From assembly GCF_945859685.1 (NCBI RefSeq), contig NC_079147.1, positions 57,814,946 to 57,878,945 on the forward strand: 64,000 bases of DNA. Direction: 5' to 3'. Position 1 is the stretch's first letter; every line of letters begins with the position of its first letter. Below the pieces are notes generated by a model. The model saw only the letters and a program-made list of their open reading frames with translations. It did no database searches and was not told the DNA's origin. Source of the DNA: Eupeodes corollae (taxonomy: Eukaryota > Arthropoda > Insecta > Diptera > Syrphidae). This document shows, piece by piece, positions 54,310 to 64,000 of the stretch. The position numbers were made by a program, and so were the translations under genes.

Positions 54310-56016
54310 ATGAATTTATTTAAAAGAATTGGAAATATAATTTGGAAAATGGCACCGCGACGAAAACCTATTGATTTACCCGAAAAACTTATCCAGCAAG
54401 AGAAAACAAAAGTTGCTCCAATTCGTGTAGGAAATCATTTCAAAAACAACAAAATGCATTTATGTAACAAAATAAACTCATGCTTGTTATATTTTTCAGG
54501 ACATTGAGGATTTAACTAAAAGCGAAACAACCAAATCACCTTATTTTTCTCCTATCAAAACCAGAAATCAAAGAGACGTAATAACCAAAGCGGCAGTCAC
54601 CGAATCAGCAACAAGTAAGCTGGAGCCGACAGCATCACTTGCGAGTCAAGTGCCACCTATTTCAACGGCGGTGCCGCCGCCAGTTCAGGTTAAGGATGTT
54701 GCTGAAGAAAAACTCCCCAAGAAGGAAAAGCAAACAGCCAAAGAGTCAAAAAGAACAAAAGAAATTAAAGAGATTTTTGAAGGACTAAAAAATCTCCCAG
54801 AAAACGATGGTCCCATAGAAATTTTAAAACCTTCGGATGCCGTACCCTTAGTTCAACCCAAAATTGTTGCTAAATCCAAAAAAATCCCTAAAATTAAACG
54901 AGTTCCCAAAGAAAAAGTATCACCCAAAGTTTTTAAAAGCAAATCACTTCCAGAAGAAGAAAACGCTCAAACCTCAAGCTCGCAGGAAGCTCTTAAAAAA
55001 GAAGAACCCTTACCATCGCCTGTTAAAGTAACCAAAAGAAAATCAAAGGATACCCCAAAGTCACCAGAAATCAAACAAGATAAATGGGAGCCAAATAATT
55101 GGACACAAATCCTGGAGAACATCAGACACATGCGTGCGAATGTTCCCGCTCCGGTCGACACAATGGGATGTGATAGGTATTCAGATGAAAATGCTGATGA
55201 AAAGGTAAATATTTATTTGAAAGAATGGTTCCTTTTTCTCTTTTCCTGATACTTGCTCTTATGTAGACCAAGAGGTTCCACGTGCTTTTGGCATTAATGC
55301 TTTCGAGTCAAACCAAAGATGAGGTCACACATGAGGCTATGAGGCGTTTAAGGACTGAAAGCAATTGCACGCCTCGAGTGATTGCCGACATGGAGACTCA
55401 GAAGCTTGAACAACTTCTTTACCCAGTGTCATTCTATAAAGTAAGTATGAAAGTCAAAGGTTTTTCCTTTCATTTGAATCATCAAGACTTTCTTTTTCTT
55501 TCTTTCTTTCTTTCTAAGAACAAAGCAAAGTACCTCAAAAACACATCACAGATTCTCATCGATCAATACGATTCCGACATCCCCAACGATATCAAAGGAC
55601 TCATTAAATTACCAGGAGTTGGACCAAAAATGGCACATATTTGTATGAATGCAGCATGGGACATAGTCACAGGAATTGGTAAGATAACATTACTTAAATT
55701 TTCCACTAGGTACTTTCTGTTAAAATAGAGAATGTTTTTTTTCGTTTAAGGTGTTGATGTGCATGTTCATCGAATTTCCAATCGTCTTGGTTGGGTGCGT
55801 CAGGAAACTAAACAACCCGAACAAACACGCAAAGAACTAGAATCTTGGTTGCCATCGGAGCATTGGAAAGAAGTCAATCATTTATTAGTTGGATTTGGTC
55901 AAACTATTTGCACGCCAACAAAGCCCAAATGTGGGGAATGTTTAAATAAAGCCATTTGTCCGGCAGCTTTTGCTGTAAAGCCTAAAAAAGTCAAAGCAGA
56001 AAAAGTTGTTTTGTAA
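54310..56016 (+). CDS. Nth1: Endonuclease III homologue (DNA glycosylase/AP lyase), five exons
   Basis: Exons 54310-54426, 54500-55204, 55267-55440, 55519-55678 and 55751-56016; all introns (73, 62, 78 and 72 bp) are GT-AG and keep the frame, giving 473 residues. It is a base-excision repair enzyme that removes oxidised pyrimidines and nicks the abasic site. The N-terminal 270 residues are a Lys/Pro/Ser-rich, probably disordered region, longer than in most homologues. The glycosylase domain starts at about 275 (HVLLALMLSSQTKDEVTHEA). The helix-hairpin-helix is LIKLPGVGPKMAHICMNAAW with catalytic Lys369; VDVHVHRISNRLGWV carries catalytic Asp388. Cys439, 446, 449 and 455 (C-x6-C-x2-C-x5-C) bind a 4Fe-4S cluster. 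The first 13 residues (MNLFKRIGNIIWK) look like a mitochondrial presequence; Met14 could start a nuclear form. All key residues are present. Confidence 0.95.
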
Positions 56017-56129
56017 TAAAGAGTTGTTTCTTTCTTTTTTTTTGCTGTTATGTATTTTTATTTTTAGAGAAAAGTATTTTGTTTTTACTTTTGTGTAAAA
56101 ATCATCTCACAATAATTGCCATCAATAAA
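56014..56129 (+). promoter_or_regulatory. Candidate poly(A) signals of Nth1
   Basis: AATAAA at 56015-56020 overlaps the stop codon (TAATAAA), and another at 56124-56129 lies about 110 bases downstream. The second is the more plausible cleavage signal for a normal 3'UTR. Confidence 0.5.
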
Positions 56130-56360
56130 AAATCTCATTTTTTGGAAAAAAAATCTTTTGGTTTTTATTTTCTCGATATGTATTAAGATTTAGAAAAAGT
56201 TAGAAAAAGTCAATGGGTTTAAGTATTTTGTACTTGAATGCAAAATAGGACTTCGTTAAGTTTGATGAATAGATGTTCAGCTAACTGCACAATACTTGCT
56301 TATCCTATTTAAATTAAAATTGGCATAGACGACCGTTAATATCAATAACAATAACAAAAA

Positions 56361-56430
56361 TGACTCTGTGATCATGCCAGAGGTGTTGCCTGTGCCATCT
56401 AAAGTTTTTTTTTAACGGGTTCTGCAATAT
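56361..56430 (+). repeat. SINE S head fragment
   Basis: ATCATGCCAGAGGTGTTGCC, TGTGCCATCTAAAGTTTTTT and ACGGGTTCTGC correspond to SINE S from just after the A box to the start of the body, with the B box deleted. Only about 70 bases remain. Confidence 0.6.
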
Positions 56431-56479
56431 TTATTTTTTTTATGTTTTTCCTGATCTTTACTTCTTTAAATGGACAAAA

Positions 56480-56900
56480 ATATTTGTATATCATCACTCA
56501 TCACAATACGTCAAACATACAAAATTTTGGAGAAAACATGGATATAATTCACAAATATGTATTTTACTTCCTTGAGGGACTCCAGATGAAACTTTTGTAA
56601 CACAAGAGACAAAAATTCCCAAACAAAAACTTTAAGTGCATCTATAAGAATTTTATGGCATATTAAGTCAAAAGCTTTGATAAAATCTGTGTAGATGGTG
56701 TCAACTTGAAAACTACATTTAAAAGAATCGGTGAATCGGAGAATTGTTGAAGTATATCTTTCTGATATAAATCCGTGCTACTCCACATAAATAAGTTCTT
56801 TTACATTAAAAAATAGATGATCATAAACTGATGGGAAAATTTCATACCACTTTGCACTACGAACCGATGTCATGATACAGTTTTTAAGGATTCGTAAATG
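56480..56900 (-). pseudogene. Jockey-clade RT fragment
   Basis: Read on the minus strand from about 56890: a GFISERYTSTILRFTDSFK stretch, FQVDTIYTDFIKAFDLICHK (palm with the first catalytic Asp) and VSSGVPQGSKI near 56600-56560. Large deletions lie between the blocks and the active-site box is not reached. Frame changes occur. Confidence 0.65.
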
Positions 56901-56984
56901 TTTCCGGTTACTATGGAATTCTTAAAAGGCTTGATTTTTTAATTTGCGTAGAAATTCCATTGAATTCAAATCTTATTGTATTGC

Positions 56985-57250
56985 GTTAATGGTAAAGGGG
57001 GTCATCCCTTATATGGGCCCGCCATCTTACGTTTTTTTTCAACTAGTGCTTATTTTGGACCATTTTTCTTCGAAAATGAGCAAGGAGTGGTCGTTACGTT
57101 CAATGGCGATCGTTATCGGGCCATGTGGAATGAATTTTTGTTTACAAAAAGAGGAGGAAGATATTGACAACATTTGATTTCAACAGGATGGCGCGTGCTA
57201 CGTGCCACACAGCCGAAGCTACACTCGATGTTTTTATAGCATTTCCAAAA
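56985..57250 (+). pseudogene. Mariner-type transposase fragment
   Basis: Plus-strand readings give FGPFFFENEQGVVVTFNGDR and YRAMWNEFLF, then ISTGWRVL and HTAEATLDV-like pieces in shifted frames, matching the core between the first and second catalytic Asp of the transposase type at 29.3 kb. Only this central part remains. Confidence 0.7.
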
Positions 57251-57984
57251 AAGAAAGTTATTTGGCGGACACTTTATTTTGAATTATTTTGTTTGTATGT
57301 ATAAATATAACATATATAATAACATATAAGATATAACAAAATAAATATTCAGGTCCTCAAGAAGAAACTTTTAATAAGAGATCGCCAATTTGAAATAGAG
57401 TTGCCTTTAAATTCTTGAAACTCGCCTTCCATTTCCAATTCCATTTTATTAATTGAAACATTATATTTTGCATTCGTACAAACATTTTTAATAAAACATG
57501 ACATTACAATGGTAAGGAAGTCGAATAAAGTGGGTCTCCATATTCCGTCTCTCTGTCTGTCCTGGTCGCTACAGCCCAAAGCATTGCGATTGACTTCAAA
57601 TTTGGAAATTAAGGTTTTGAGCCGATTCGCGTTAAGCGTTTTTTTGTTTAATGTCTTTGTAAGATTTAAAATAACAGTAGTCCATGTACAAATTTTTTTG
57701 GTGAAAAATCGCAATTTTCGAAAAACGATATCTTTACGAAGTAACTGCATACCACAAATATTTTTTAAACTAAAATTGAAAAATTTAATATTTACAAATA
57801 TAATTTAAAAAAAAAACCGGCTCTAACGATTTTCAAATAAAAGCTTTGTACAATTAAGGTTTTTTTGGGAAATGTATTGGCGTTTAAATTTTTGAAAACA
57901 AACATTTTTAAACAGACTCTTGCTTACGTGAGCAAGTTCGTAAAATGTAGAGTCCATATAATTTAATGTTTAAAGATTATTTCA

Positions 57985-58740
57985 TGCAAATGTTGACCTT
58001 GATTGCACCTGAAATGGTCCATCTGCTTAGTCCAATTTTGGCAAACTCTTTTTCGTGCGGTATCTCACGAATAAATGCTTCAATGTTGCCTTCCAATGCG
58101 TCAATAAAAGCGGACTTGTCTATATAGACATGAGCTTTAACATAGCCTAACAAAAAATAGTCTTAAGGCGTTAAATTGCATGATCTAGGCGTCCAATTGA
58201 CAGGTCCCGAACGTGAAATAAAATGTTGGGGGGACTTTCCATTACCGCAGCACGAATTTCCTTCTGATTTTTTACAGTTAGGTAGGGGGAAATGGAAAGT
58301 TGAGACAAAATGTCGCCTCTGAATAAGTCCATTGTTGCGCGTGCTGTGTGGCATGTGGCACCGGCTTGTTGAGTCCACGAGTCATGCAACTCAAGCTCTT
58401 GCATTTTGGGCAAAAAAAAGTTAGATATCATCTCACGGTAGTGCTCACCATTCACATTTACGTAAGGATTCGCATCATATTTGAAGAAGTACGGTCCAAT
58501 GATGCCAACAGCCCATAAACCGCACCAAACTATGACTTTTTCTGGCTGCATTGGTAGCTCTTTCAATGTTTCTGGCTGATATCCACTATACAATCGACAG
58601 TTCTGCCTATTTCCGTACTCTTTAAACCAAAAATGAGCTTCGTCGCTCGCTGGAAGAAGCGCGTCATGAACTTTCTTAACAGAGCACACATTCTGATAAT
58701 GAGCAGGTTCAGACAACATAAGGGACTTCATTTGCAGTCA
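57985..58740 (-). pseudogene. Mariner-type transposase pseudogene with mutated catalytic Asp
   Basis: The minus-strand frame 58731-58171 contains SDEAHFWFKEYGNRQNCRLY (first catalytic Asp), EKVIVWCGLWAVGIIGPYFF, NPYVNVNGEHYREMISNFFL and QQAGATCHTARATMDLF, where the second catalytic Asp of QQD is Ala. An insertion of some tens of bases follows, then SRSGPVNWTPRSCNLTP and, beyond a stop, DYFLLGYVKAHVYIDKSAF near 58160-58105 with the third Asp. It lies inside copy 1 of the hAT-like element. TIRs were not found. Confidence 0.8.
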
Positions 58741-59520
58741 ACTGCATACCTTGAACGTCATAAACTTCAAGCTCAGAACTTTACTTCCTTAACTTACCTT
58801 CACTTGACCGTACAAAAACTACCAAAAACATTATTGTCTACAAAACACTCCTCAGACAAACTACAAGTCCACCCCAATTTGCATTTCGTATTGTAAATAA
58901 ATATTACTTATTTCTTTTCCAATTTGAACAGAAACCCTTTTACATAAAATATTAAATGAAATTGTGCGAAAAATAAATAAATCGTATAGAGGAATAAAGT
59001 TCAACTATCAGTTCATGAAAAAAAATGATCGATTGTAATTCTGACATAATTTAACTTGACTTGATAGATAGGGAGATTTTTCTTGACGAACTTTCCAATA
59101 AAGTTGCCTGAACCTGCCCAATAAAATTCAATAATTTGAAAGCGTTGTTTTTGTAAGACGATTCATGGTTAAATTATAGACCAAACTGAAGATGTTTGAG
59201 AGTGAAACAAAACACGAAACGTGCGTCAGCTGAATAAACCAGTGTTGCCAAAAAGATAATAGCTAAAAAATCACCCTTTATATACAAAGATCTTAAAAAA
59301 ATAAAGAAATCTACATTTTGAAGTAACTTTCCTTTGGATGCCCTAGAACTGAGATTTAAACACAAGTTTCAAGAATATAAATATCCCAAAACAGCAAAAG
59401 TGACAAACAATTTCATTAAACAGATTGAAAAACAATAAACGTTAATAGAAAACTTTGAATCTTTTTGAACTGAAGTAAAAAGAGACTCTGCAACCTGTAA
59501 TTTGTGATTGGCACGTTTCT

Positions 59521-60000
59521 TATTTAATTTTAAGAGAAATTATGTACTTAAATTTAAAAAACAAACATTTTTCTCTCTACAATTTTTAAGTTTTTTCGAC
59601 TCCTTTAAGATCTGAATATTTTCAAAGGGGTCACGCTAAACAACATCGGCTCCAATCTACGAGTAAGCAGATTGATAACGAAAGTAATAACACAGATAAT
59701 AAATTGTAAAAAGCTTTAGGTATGCCTTCTTTCGACATTCGGACAGCTTTTGAGTCAATTCCTAGGGTAGGGAAGCTCTCTTCTACATAGACAGCTCCAA
59801 CCAAAAGTTGTGGAAGCCAAGCGTGCAATGTGTATCTAGAGGCGAGAAGCTGTTATTTGAAAAATGACGTTTCACATAATGCTAAAAACGAAGTGTTTCC
59901 AGCAACTGCAATTCTTTTTTACGGGGCGCAAGTGTAGCTGTGGCGATACATGTCGTTCGATGCAGTGGAAAAGTTTCTCCGTTTTTTGTATCAAAAGCAT
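59521..60000. other. Unassigned sequence beside the hAT-like insertion
   Basis: A minus-strand frame at 59631-59828 ends in a hydrophobic run (FYNLLSVLLLSLSICLLV). No family was recognised. The sequence is continuous with 63484 onward once the hAT-like element is removed. Confidence 0.35.
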
Positions 60001-61114
60001 CTTAAGGCCAATGGCGGATCCACAGGGGGGGGGGGGGGGTCGTAGGGTCATGACCCCCCCTGGGAGATAATTTGTTTCCTTTTTCGTAAGAATTCCCTTC
60101 AATTCAAAACTAATAGTATTGCGTTAATGGATATGACCCCCATTATATTTTGAATTATTTATTTTTTTGTATATGAAAACAACATTTGTATTTTACTTCC
60201 TTAAACTTTGTTGTTAAAAGTACTACTTTTGACTGAAGATTGGACCAGGAACATAATATGAATCGGATATTCAGTCCTATTCCAAAAACACAGCACAAAT
60301 TCATCAACTTTTGAACAATTGACGATCCAGGGGGGGGGGGTCATATGAGCCAAAAAGGTTATACAGTTAAGTTGTATAAGTAAAGATGTCATTTAAAGAT
60401 TTATTAGTAATTTAACGACATTCACCAAAAAGTGGTTTGCTGTCAAAAACAACTCAAATTTTTATTTTCGCTCAATTTAGAAATTGAAAAAAATTTAGTA
60501 ATGCCTTAAATTATTTTCATAAAAATTGTTTCTAAGAAAAATAGCAAACATTCAAGTTCTTAAGAAGAAACCTTGAATAAGAGATCATCAATTTTATATT
60601 AAGTTGCCTTTGAATTCCTTAAACTATCCTTCAATTGTATTATTAAATTTTTTTTACACACATAAATAGTGATTATTGAAGTGATTTTTACTGCGACAAA
60701 AAGGAACTATATACCCAAGTTTTGCATTATAAACAATTTCAAACTAGAGTTTTTAATCAAATATGACATTACGACGATAGAGAAGTCGAAAAAAGTAGGT
60801 ACCTACAATCCTTCCGTCTGTCTGTCTTTCCTGGCCCCTACAGTCCAAACAAGTTCTGATTGAAATTAAGATTTTCAGCACAAATTTTTTTTTACAAAAC
60901 TTGATATCTCAGAGAGGGGAAAACATTATTTTACGAAATTTGAATGTAAAATGTTCATACATATATTTATAAGCTCTTTATTTATTCTTATATCAAAAAT
61001 ATTTTTAAGACAAAATTTAAAATGATTTAATGATTTAAAATAGGTTAATCTAGATTTTTTGACAAATAAAATGGCATTTAAATTATTGAGAAGAACTTAT
61101 TTTGAAGGTATGTA

Positions 61115-62664
61115 GGGGAAAGTGGTCACCCTTCGTACATGAGGCACATTCGTACAGTGAGTATAAAAGAAAAACTAAACGAAGTACAGACACGTGTTTG
61201 CTTGTGTGTGTTAACATACTAGCCGCCATTTTGCTCAACGAACTAGGAGCCAGTCGCGCCAAGTTGTGAAAAGTAACAAGACGTAACGTGTTTCCGAGTG
61301 CTGTGAGTAATTTTTTACTGAAGTTTACGATCTAATTGTGAGTATGTAATTTTATATGTTTTTGCAGAATAGTGTTGAAGAATTTATGTAAACAATGTTT
61401 ATTTTGTGATTTAAAAAGTAATATTTCAATTCTTGATAAGAATTTATAAAAAGTTGTGATTTTTGTTTTGTGCATCCTACTGAGGTACATTCGGACAGTA
61501 ATACATGGGGCACATTCGTACGCGTACGAATGCTCCCCTTTAAATATTTCGTTTACAAATTTCAATCAAAACATTAAATATAGATTTAAGTTAATAAAAT
61601 ATAGCCCTTTAATTACACTATCTATAATTAAGGTAGGTATGTTTTATTAAAATAAATATTTCATTTCAGAATCATGGTTCGGAAATATAAAAAAAAGGTA
61701 CACGAACCCATGAAGTTGATGAATAATCCGCTAATTCAGCAGTTGACGAAGTAATGCAAGGACGACTGTCTTATAGAAAAGCCGCATTGAAGTACAATAT
61801 CAAAACATCAACTTTACAAAGCAGAGTAAAGAAATTAAAAGATGGCATTAAGCCTCGTAGTTTTCAGTCCAAATACACAAGCTTGCAAGTCTTCTCCTTG
61901 GAAGAAGAGGAGCGCTTAAATGAATACGTGATTAACTGCTGCAAGATGCATTATGGGCTTACGACGGTCCAAATTCGTAAGCTGGCTTATGAATACGCAA
62001 AAGCATTGAATTTAAAGTATCCAGGGCAATGGGATGAAAATCAAATGGCTGGCTTAGAGTGGATGCGTAAATACAGGGAACGAAATTCAAATCTAAGTTT
62101 GCGAAATTCAGAAAACACCAGCGCTGCACGGTCGTTCGCTTTTAATAGAACTGCAGTTACAGATTTCTATAATAATTTGGCTGAAGTCTTGCAGCGACAT
62201 AATTTTATTTTTTCAATGATCATTGGTAAGGAAGGTAGTTCATCATTGAATAATTAGAACTTACGTTATAGGGAAGATATGGGTCAATATACATTTTTTT
62301 TAAGAAGAAATAATTTTGAAGTCGTAAGCTATGTTTTTGCATTAAAATATTCAATGCTTAAACATTCGAAAGGTCTCAAAATAGACTTTTTAAATACCCT
62401 GTATGAGTCTTCCCCATGTTGTACGAAAGTACCCCACCTGCTGTACGAAAGTACCCCACAGGTGGGGCTCATTCATACAAATATCTTACTCTAGACAAAT
62501 TTCTATAGCTCTTTAACCCTTTAACATATCAGCTTCAGACTTTTTTGTACAAATCTACTATATATTTATTACAAATAAAGTGAATTAACTAGATAATGAA
62601 ATGAATTTTCATTACCTAAATAAACAAAAATGTAAAATGTGTACAAAGGGTAACCACTTTCCCC
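61115..62664 (+). mobile_element. Pogo-like DNA transposon nested in the hAT-like element
   Basis: Flanked by TA (61113-61114, 62665-62666). TIRs: left GGGGAAAGTGGTCACCCTTC, right (inward) GGGGAAAGTGGTTACCCTTT; two differences by eye. A transposase gene is partly preserved. There may be a 5'UTR intron: donor GTGAGTAAT near 61302 and acceptor TTTCATTTCAG at about 61659-61669, just before the ATG. Motifs of the form GGCACATTCGTAC or their inverse recur near both ends. Confidence 0.88.
61674..62257 (+). pseudogene. Pogo-like transposase, N-terminal DNA-binding part
   Basis: ATG at 61674 (MVRKYKKK) is followed by a frameshift in the A-run near 61692 and one in-frame TAA near 61725; then the open frame from 61754 gives 167 residues. 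MQGRLSYRKAALKYNIKTST is a Psq/CENP-B-type helix-turn-helix, and EEERLNEYVINCCKMHYGLT with NQMAGLEWMRKYRERNSNLS is the second, Tc5/CENP-B-type DNA-binding domain. The DDE domain is missing: the frame ends at 62257 after LQRHNFIF, where the first catalytic block would be expected. The copy is therefore internally deleted and not autonomous. Confidence 0.85.
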
Positions 62665-63483
62665 TACATTTTTAAATCTTAAAATATAGGCAATATTTTT
62701 AAACAGAATTTTTGGAAGAAATTAGCAAGTTCTTGCATTTCATTTTTTTCAAAACTGGTTTTCTGTTGAATGCAAAAGATCTTAAAAAATTAAATAAATC
62801 TACTTTTTGAAGTGAATTTGCTTTGGATGCTCCAGAACTGAGATTCAAACACCAATTTCAATAGTACAAATGTCCCAAAAAATCAAGTGACACTTTTGTT
62901 AAACTAATGTCTAAGTGAAAAACATAATAAACGTTTCATATCTATTGATATAAAAGCTTTGAAACGTGTAATTTGTGAGTGCTACAAAACTTTTCTTCCC
63001 AACTTATTTGTTTACTTACCTTACTTTGTTTTAATTTAATTTTTTTAGAAATTGAGTCCGAAAAAACTACGTCAAATAAAGCCCGACATTTTTACATTCA
63101 GATCCTCTCTCATTTTCTGGATTTTTAAATTTTTGCAGCGTTCTTGGCATTAATAGAAATGAAAACAAGTGTGTTTTGTTTAAGGAATAAAGCAACGTTT
63201 CAAAACAATTTCCTACATTTCGGCGCGAAATGCACCAAAAACCATCTAAGCTATTGTATTTTAGCCCTTAAATATGGCATATTTAGACAACTGTTCGATT
63301 CTTGGAATTTTTCATATGAGTGTTCTAAATAATTTGATAGCTTAAGTTGTCATTTTAGCAATTAATACATTTTGTCAGCATCCTTAACAAAACATTAGAG
63401 AACATTTTTAAGCGGTGAGTAAAAACTCATCTAAGTGTGTGACCCCCCCTGATGAAAAGCCTGGATCCGCCCTTGCTTAAGGC

Positions 63484-63744
63484 TGCCGATTACGATACAT
63501 AACTCCTAGAAACAGGAACAGATCCCCTTTTCTTGGATACTCTCAAATTACACTTCAGTTATGTGGCAGGGAGAAAATAGGATTCCGAAGTTTGTGCTAA
63601 GTCACATTATTAATTCTAGAGAAACATGCGTTTGTGTGTGGTATAAAATGGCGAACGATTTTTCAACAACTTTTTCAATATCAACTGAAGACAAACTTTT
63701 GTTTGCTTGATTCAAAATTTGATGTTTGTTGATGAAAATCGGAA
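63484..63744. other. Unassigned sequence
   Basis: Continuation of the pre-insertion DNA seen at 59521-60000. No motif recognised. Confidence 0.35.
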
Positions 63745-64000
63745 ACGATCATTTAACTGAGGAAATGGAATCATCATTAAATAGAGCGTACTACATTAAA
63801 ATTAACCACTTTTTGAAAAAAGACCTACTTTCTGGCCGAACACACCATGCCAAAAATCAGTATTAGTATGAGAGGTGAAATCCTAAGCATAAAGTTTATT
63901 CCTCACCGTCCAGATCTTCCTATATGGTGTGATCTATGTAATCGAAGAGAACGAGAAGACGTGTTCCATTTTTTTGAGAGTTTGTCCAATTCTTAAAGAA
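63745..64000 (+). pseudogene. Non-LTR retrotransposon C-terminal fragment, cut by the window end
   Basis: The plus strand reads RGEILSIKFIPHRPDLPIWC, then DLCNRREREDVFHFF, a C-x2-C...H LINE C-terminal motif like that in the element at 25.1-28.0 kb (CSLCNLKSKEDCFHF). A frameshift near 63980 breaks the end of the motif. The rest lies outside the window. Confidence 0.65.

Larger units (their letters stand above)
56945..59520 (+). mobile_element. Copy 1 of a hAT-like non-autonomous element, interrupted by mariner pieces
   Basis: Three stretches match the clean copy at 60009-63475 in the same order: 56945-57000 (AATTCAAATCTTATTGTATT, then GCGTTAATGG), 57270-57930 (TTAATAAGAGATCGCCAATT, GTCTGTCCTGG and neighbours) and 59284-59520 (GATCTTAAAAAAATAAAG, GAACTGAGATTTAAACACAA). 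The gaps hold mariner transposase remnants. The GGCGGATCC terminal repeats are not visible here, so the ends have been lost. Confidence 0.65.
60009..63475. mobile_element. hAT-like non-autonomous element with 8-bp target duplication
   Basis: CTTAAGGC occurs at 60001-60008 and 63476-63483, an 8-bp duplication as made by hAT transposases. Terminal inverted repeats: left CAATGGCGGATCCA; right end, read inward, CAAGGGCGGATCCA. Both subterminal regions have G-runs and GGGGGGTC. The left G-run (about 60026-60040) followed by TCGTAGGGTCATGA and a C-run can form a hairpin. The body has no hAT transposase; 1,550 bp of its 3,467 bp are a nested pogo-like element. Confidence 0.82.

Noticed and set aside
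59631..59828. Minus-strand ORF ending in a membrane-like run
   Set aside because: The sequence continues across the removed hAT-like element into 63.5 kb without a longer reading frame, so a host exon is not supported.

Overview
This window looks like insect nuclear DNA, most likely from a fly (Diptera). The base composition is A+T-rich. The one convincing host gene is intron-containing, with four introns of 62 to 78 bp. Almost everything else recognisable is a transposable element of a type common in insect genomes. The species cannot be named from sequence alone. No rRNA, true tRNA gene, CRISPR array or operon-like cluster was seen.

Host gene: 54310-56016 (+) encodes an endonuclease III homologue (Nth1) in five exons, 473 residues as assembled here. 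It has the helix-hairpin-helix, the catalytic Lys and Asp, and the four-cysteine iron-sulfur loop. It sits in a short island between a CR1-like retrotransposon and a cluster of DNA transposons.

Layout. 0-8 kb: 3' ends and fragments of several non-LTR retrotransposons and a small BEL/Pao-like piece. 8-17 kb: an internally deleted LOA-like element, copies of a 1-kb non-coding repeat (here 'repeat R'), copies of a tRNA-derived SINE (here 'SINE S'), and an RTE-like element interrupted by repeat R. 19-24 kb: a CR1/Jockey-group fragment (here 'family J') split by SINE S with a 12-bp target duplication, then a decayed RAG1/Transib-like gene, a mariner fragment and a Tc1 fragment. 24-28.5 kb: a Jockey-like RT split by a 3.5-kb LINE on the opposite strand, bounded by a 17-bp target duplication. 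29.2-30.5 kb: a nearly complete DD41D mariner-type transposon. 32.6-39.2 kb: RTE, CR1-like, Tc1 and Helitron remnants. 41-52 kb: repeat R, a second LOA-like copy, and a family J element split by a full-length Gypsy element with identical LTRs and by a solo LTR of the same family. 56-63.5 kb: mariner pieces and two copies of a hAT-like non-autonomous element, one with an 8-bp target duplication and a pogo-like element nested inside. The window ends inside another non-LTR ORF.

Apart from Nth1 nothing suggests cooperating genes. The organisation is layered insertion of mobile elements, and several insertions are resolved here to the base by their target-site duplications. The most unusual signals are the RAG1/Transib-like fossil, the internally repetitive repeat R, the perfect hairpin inside the Gypsy LTR, and the iterated motif in the pogo-like element.
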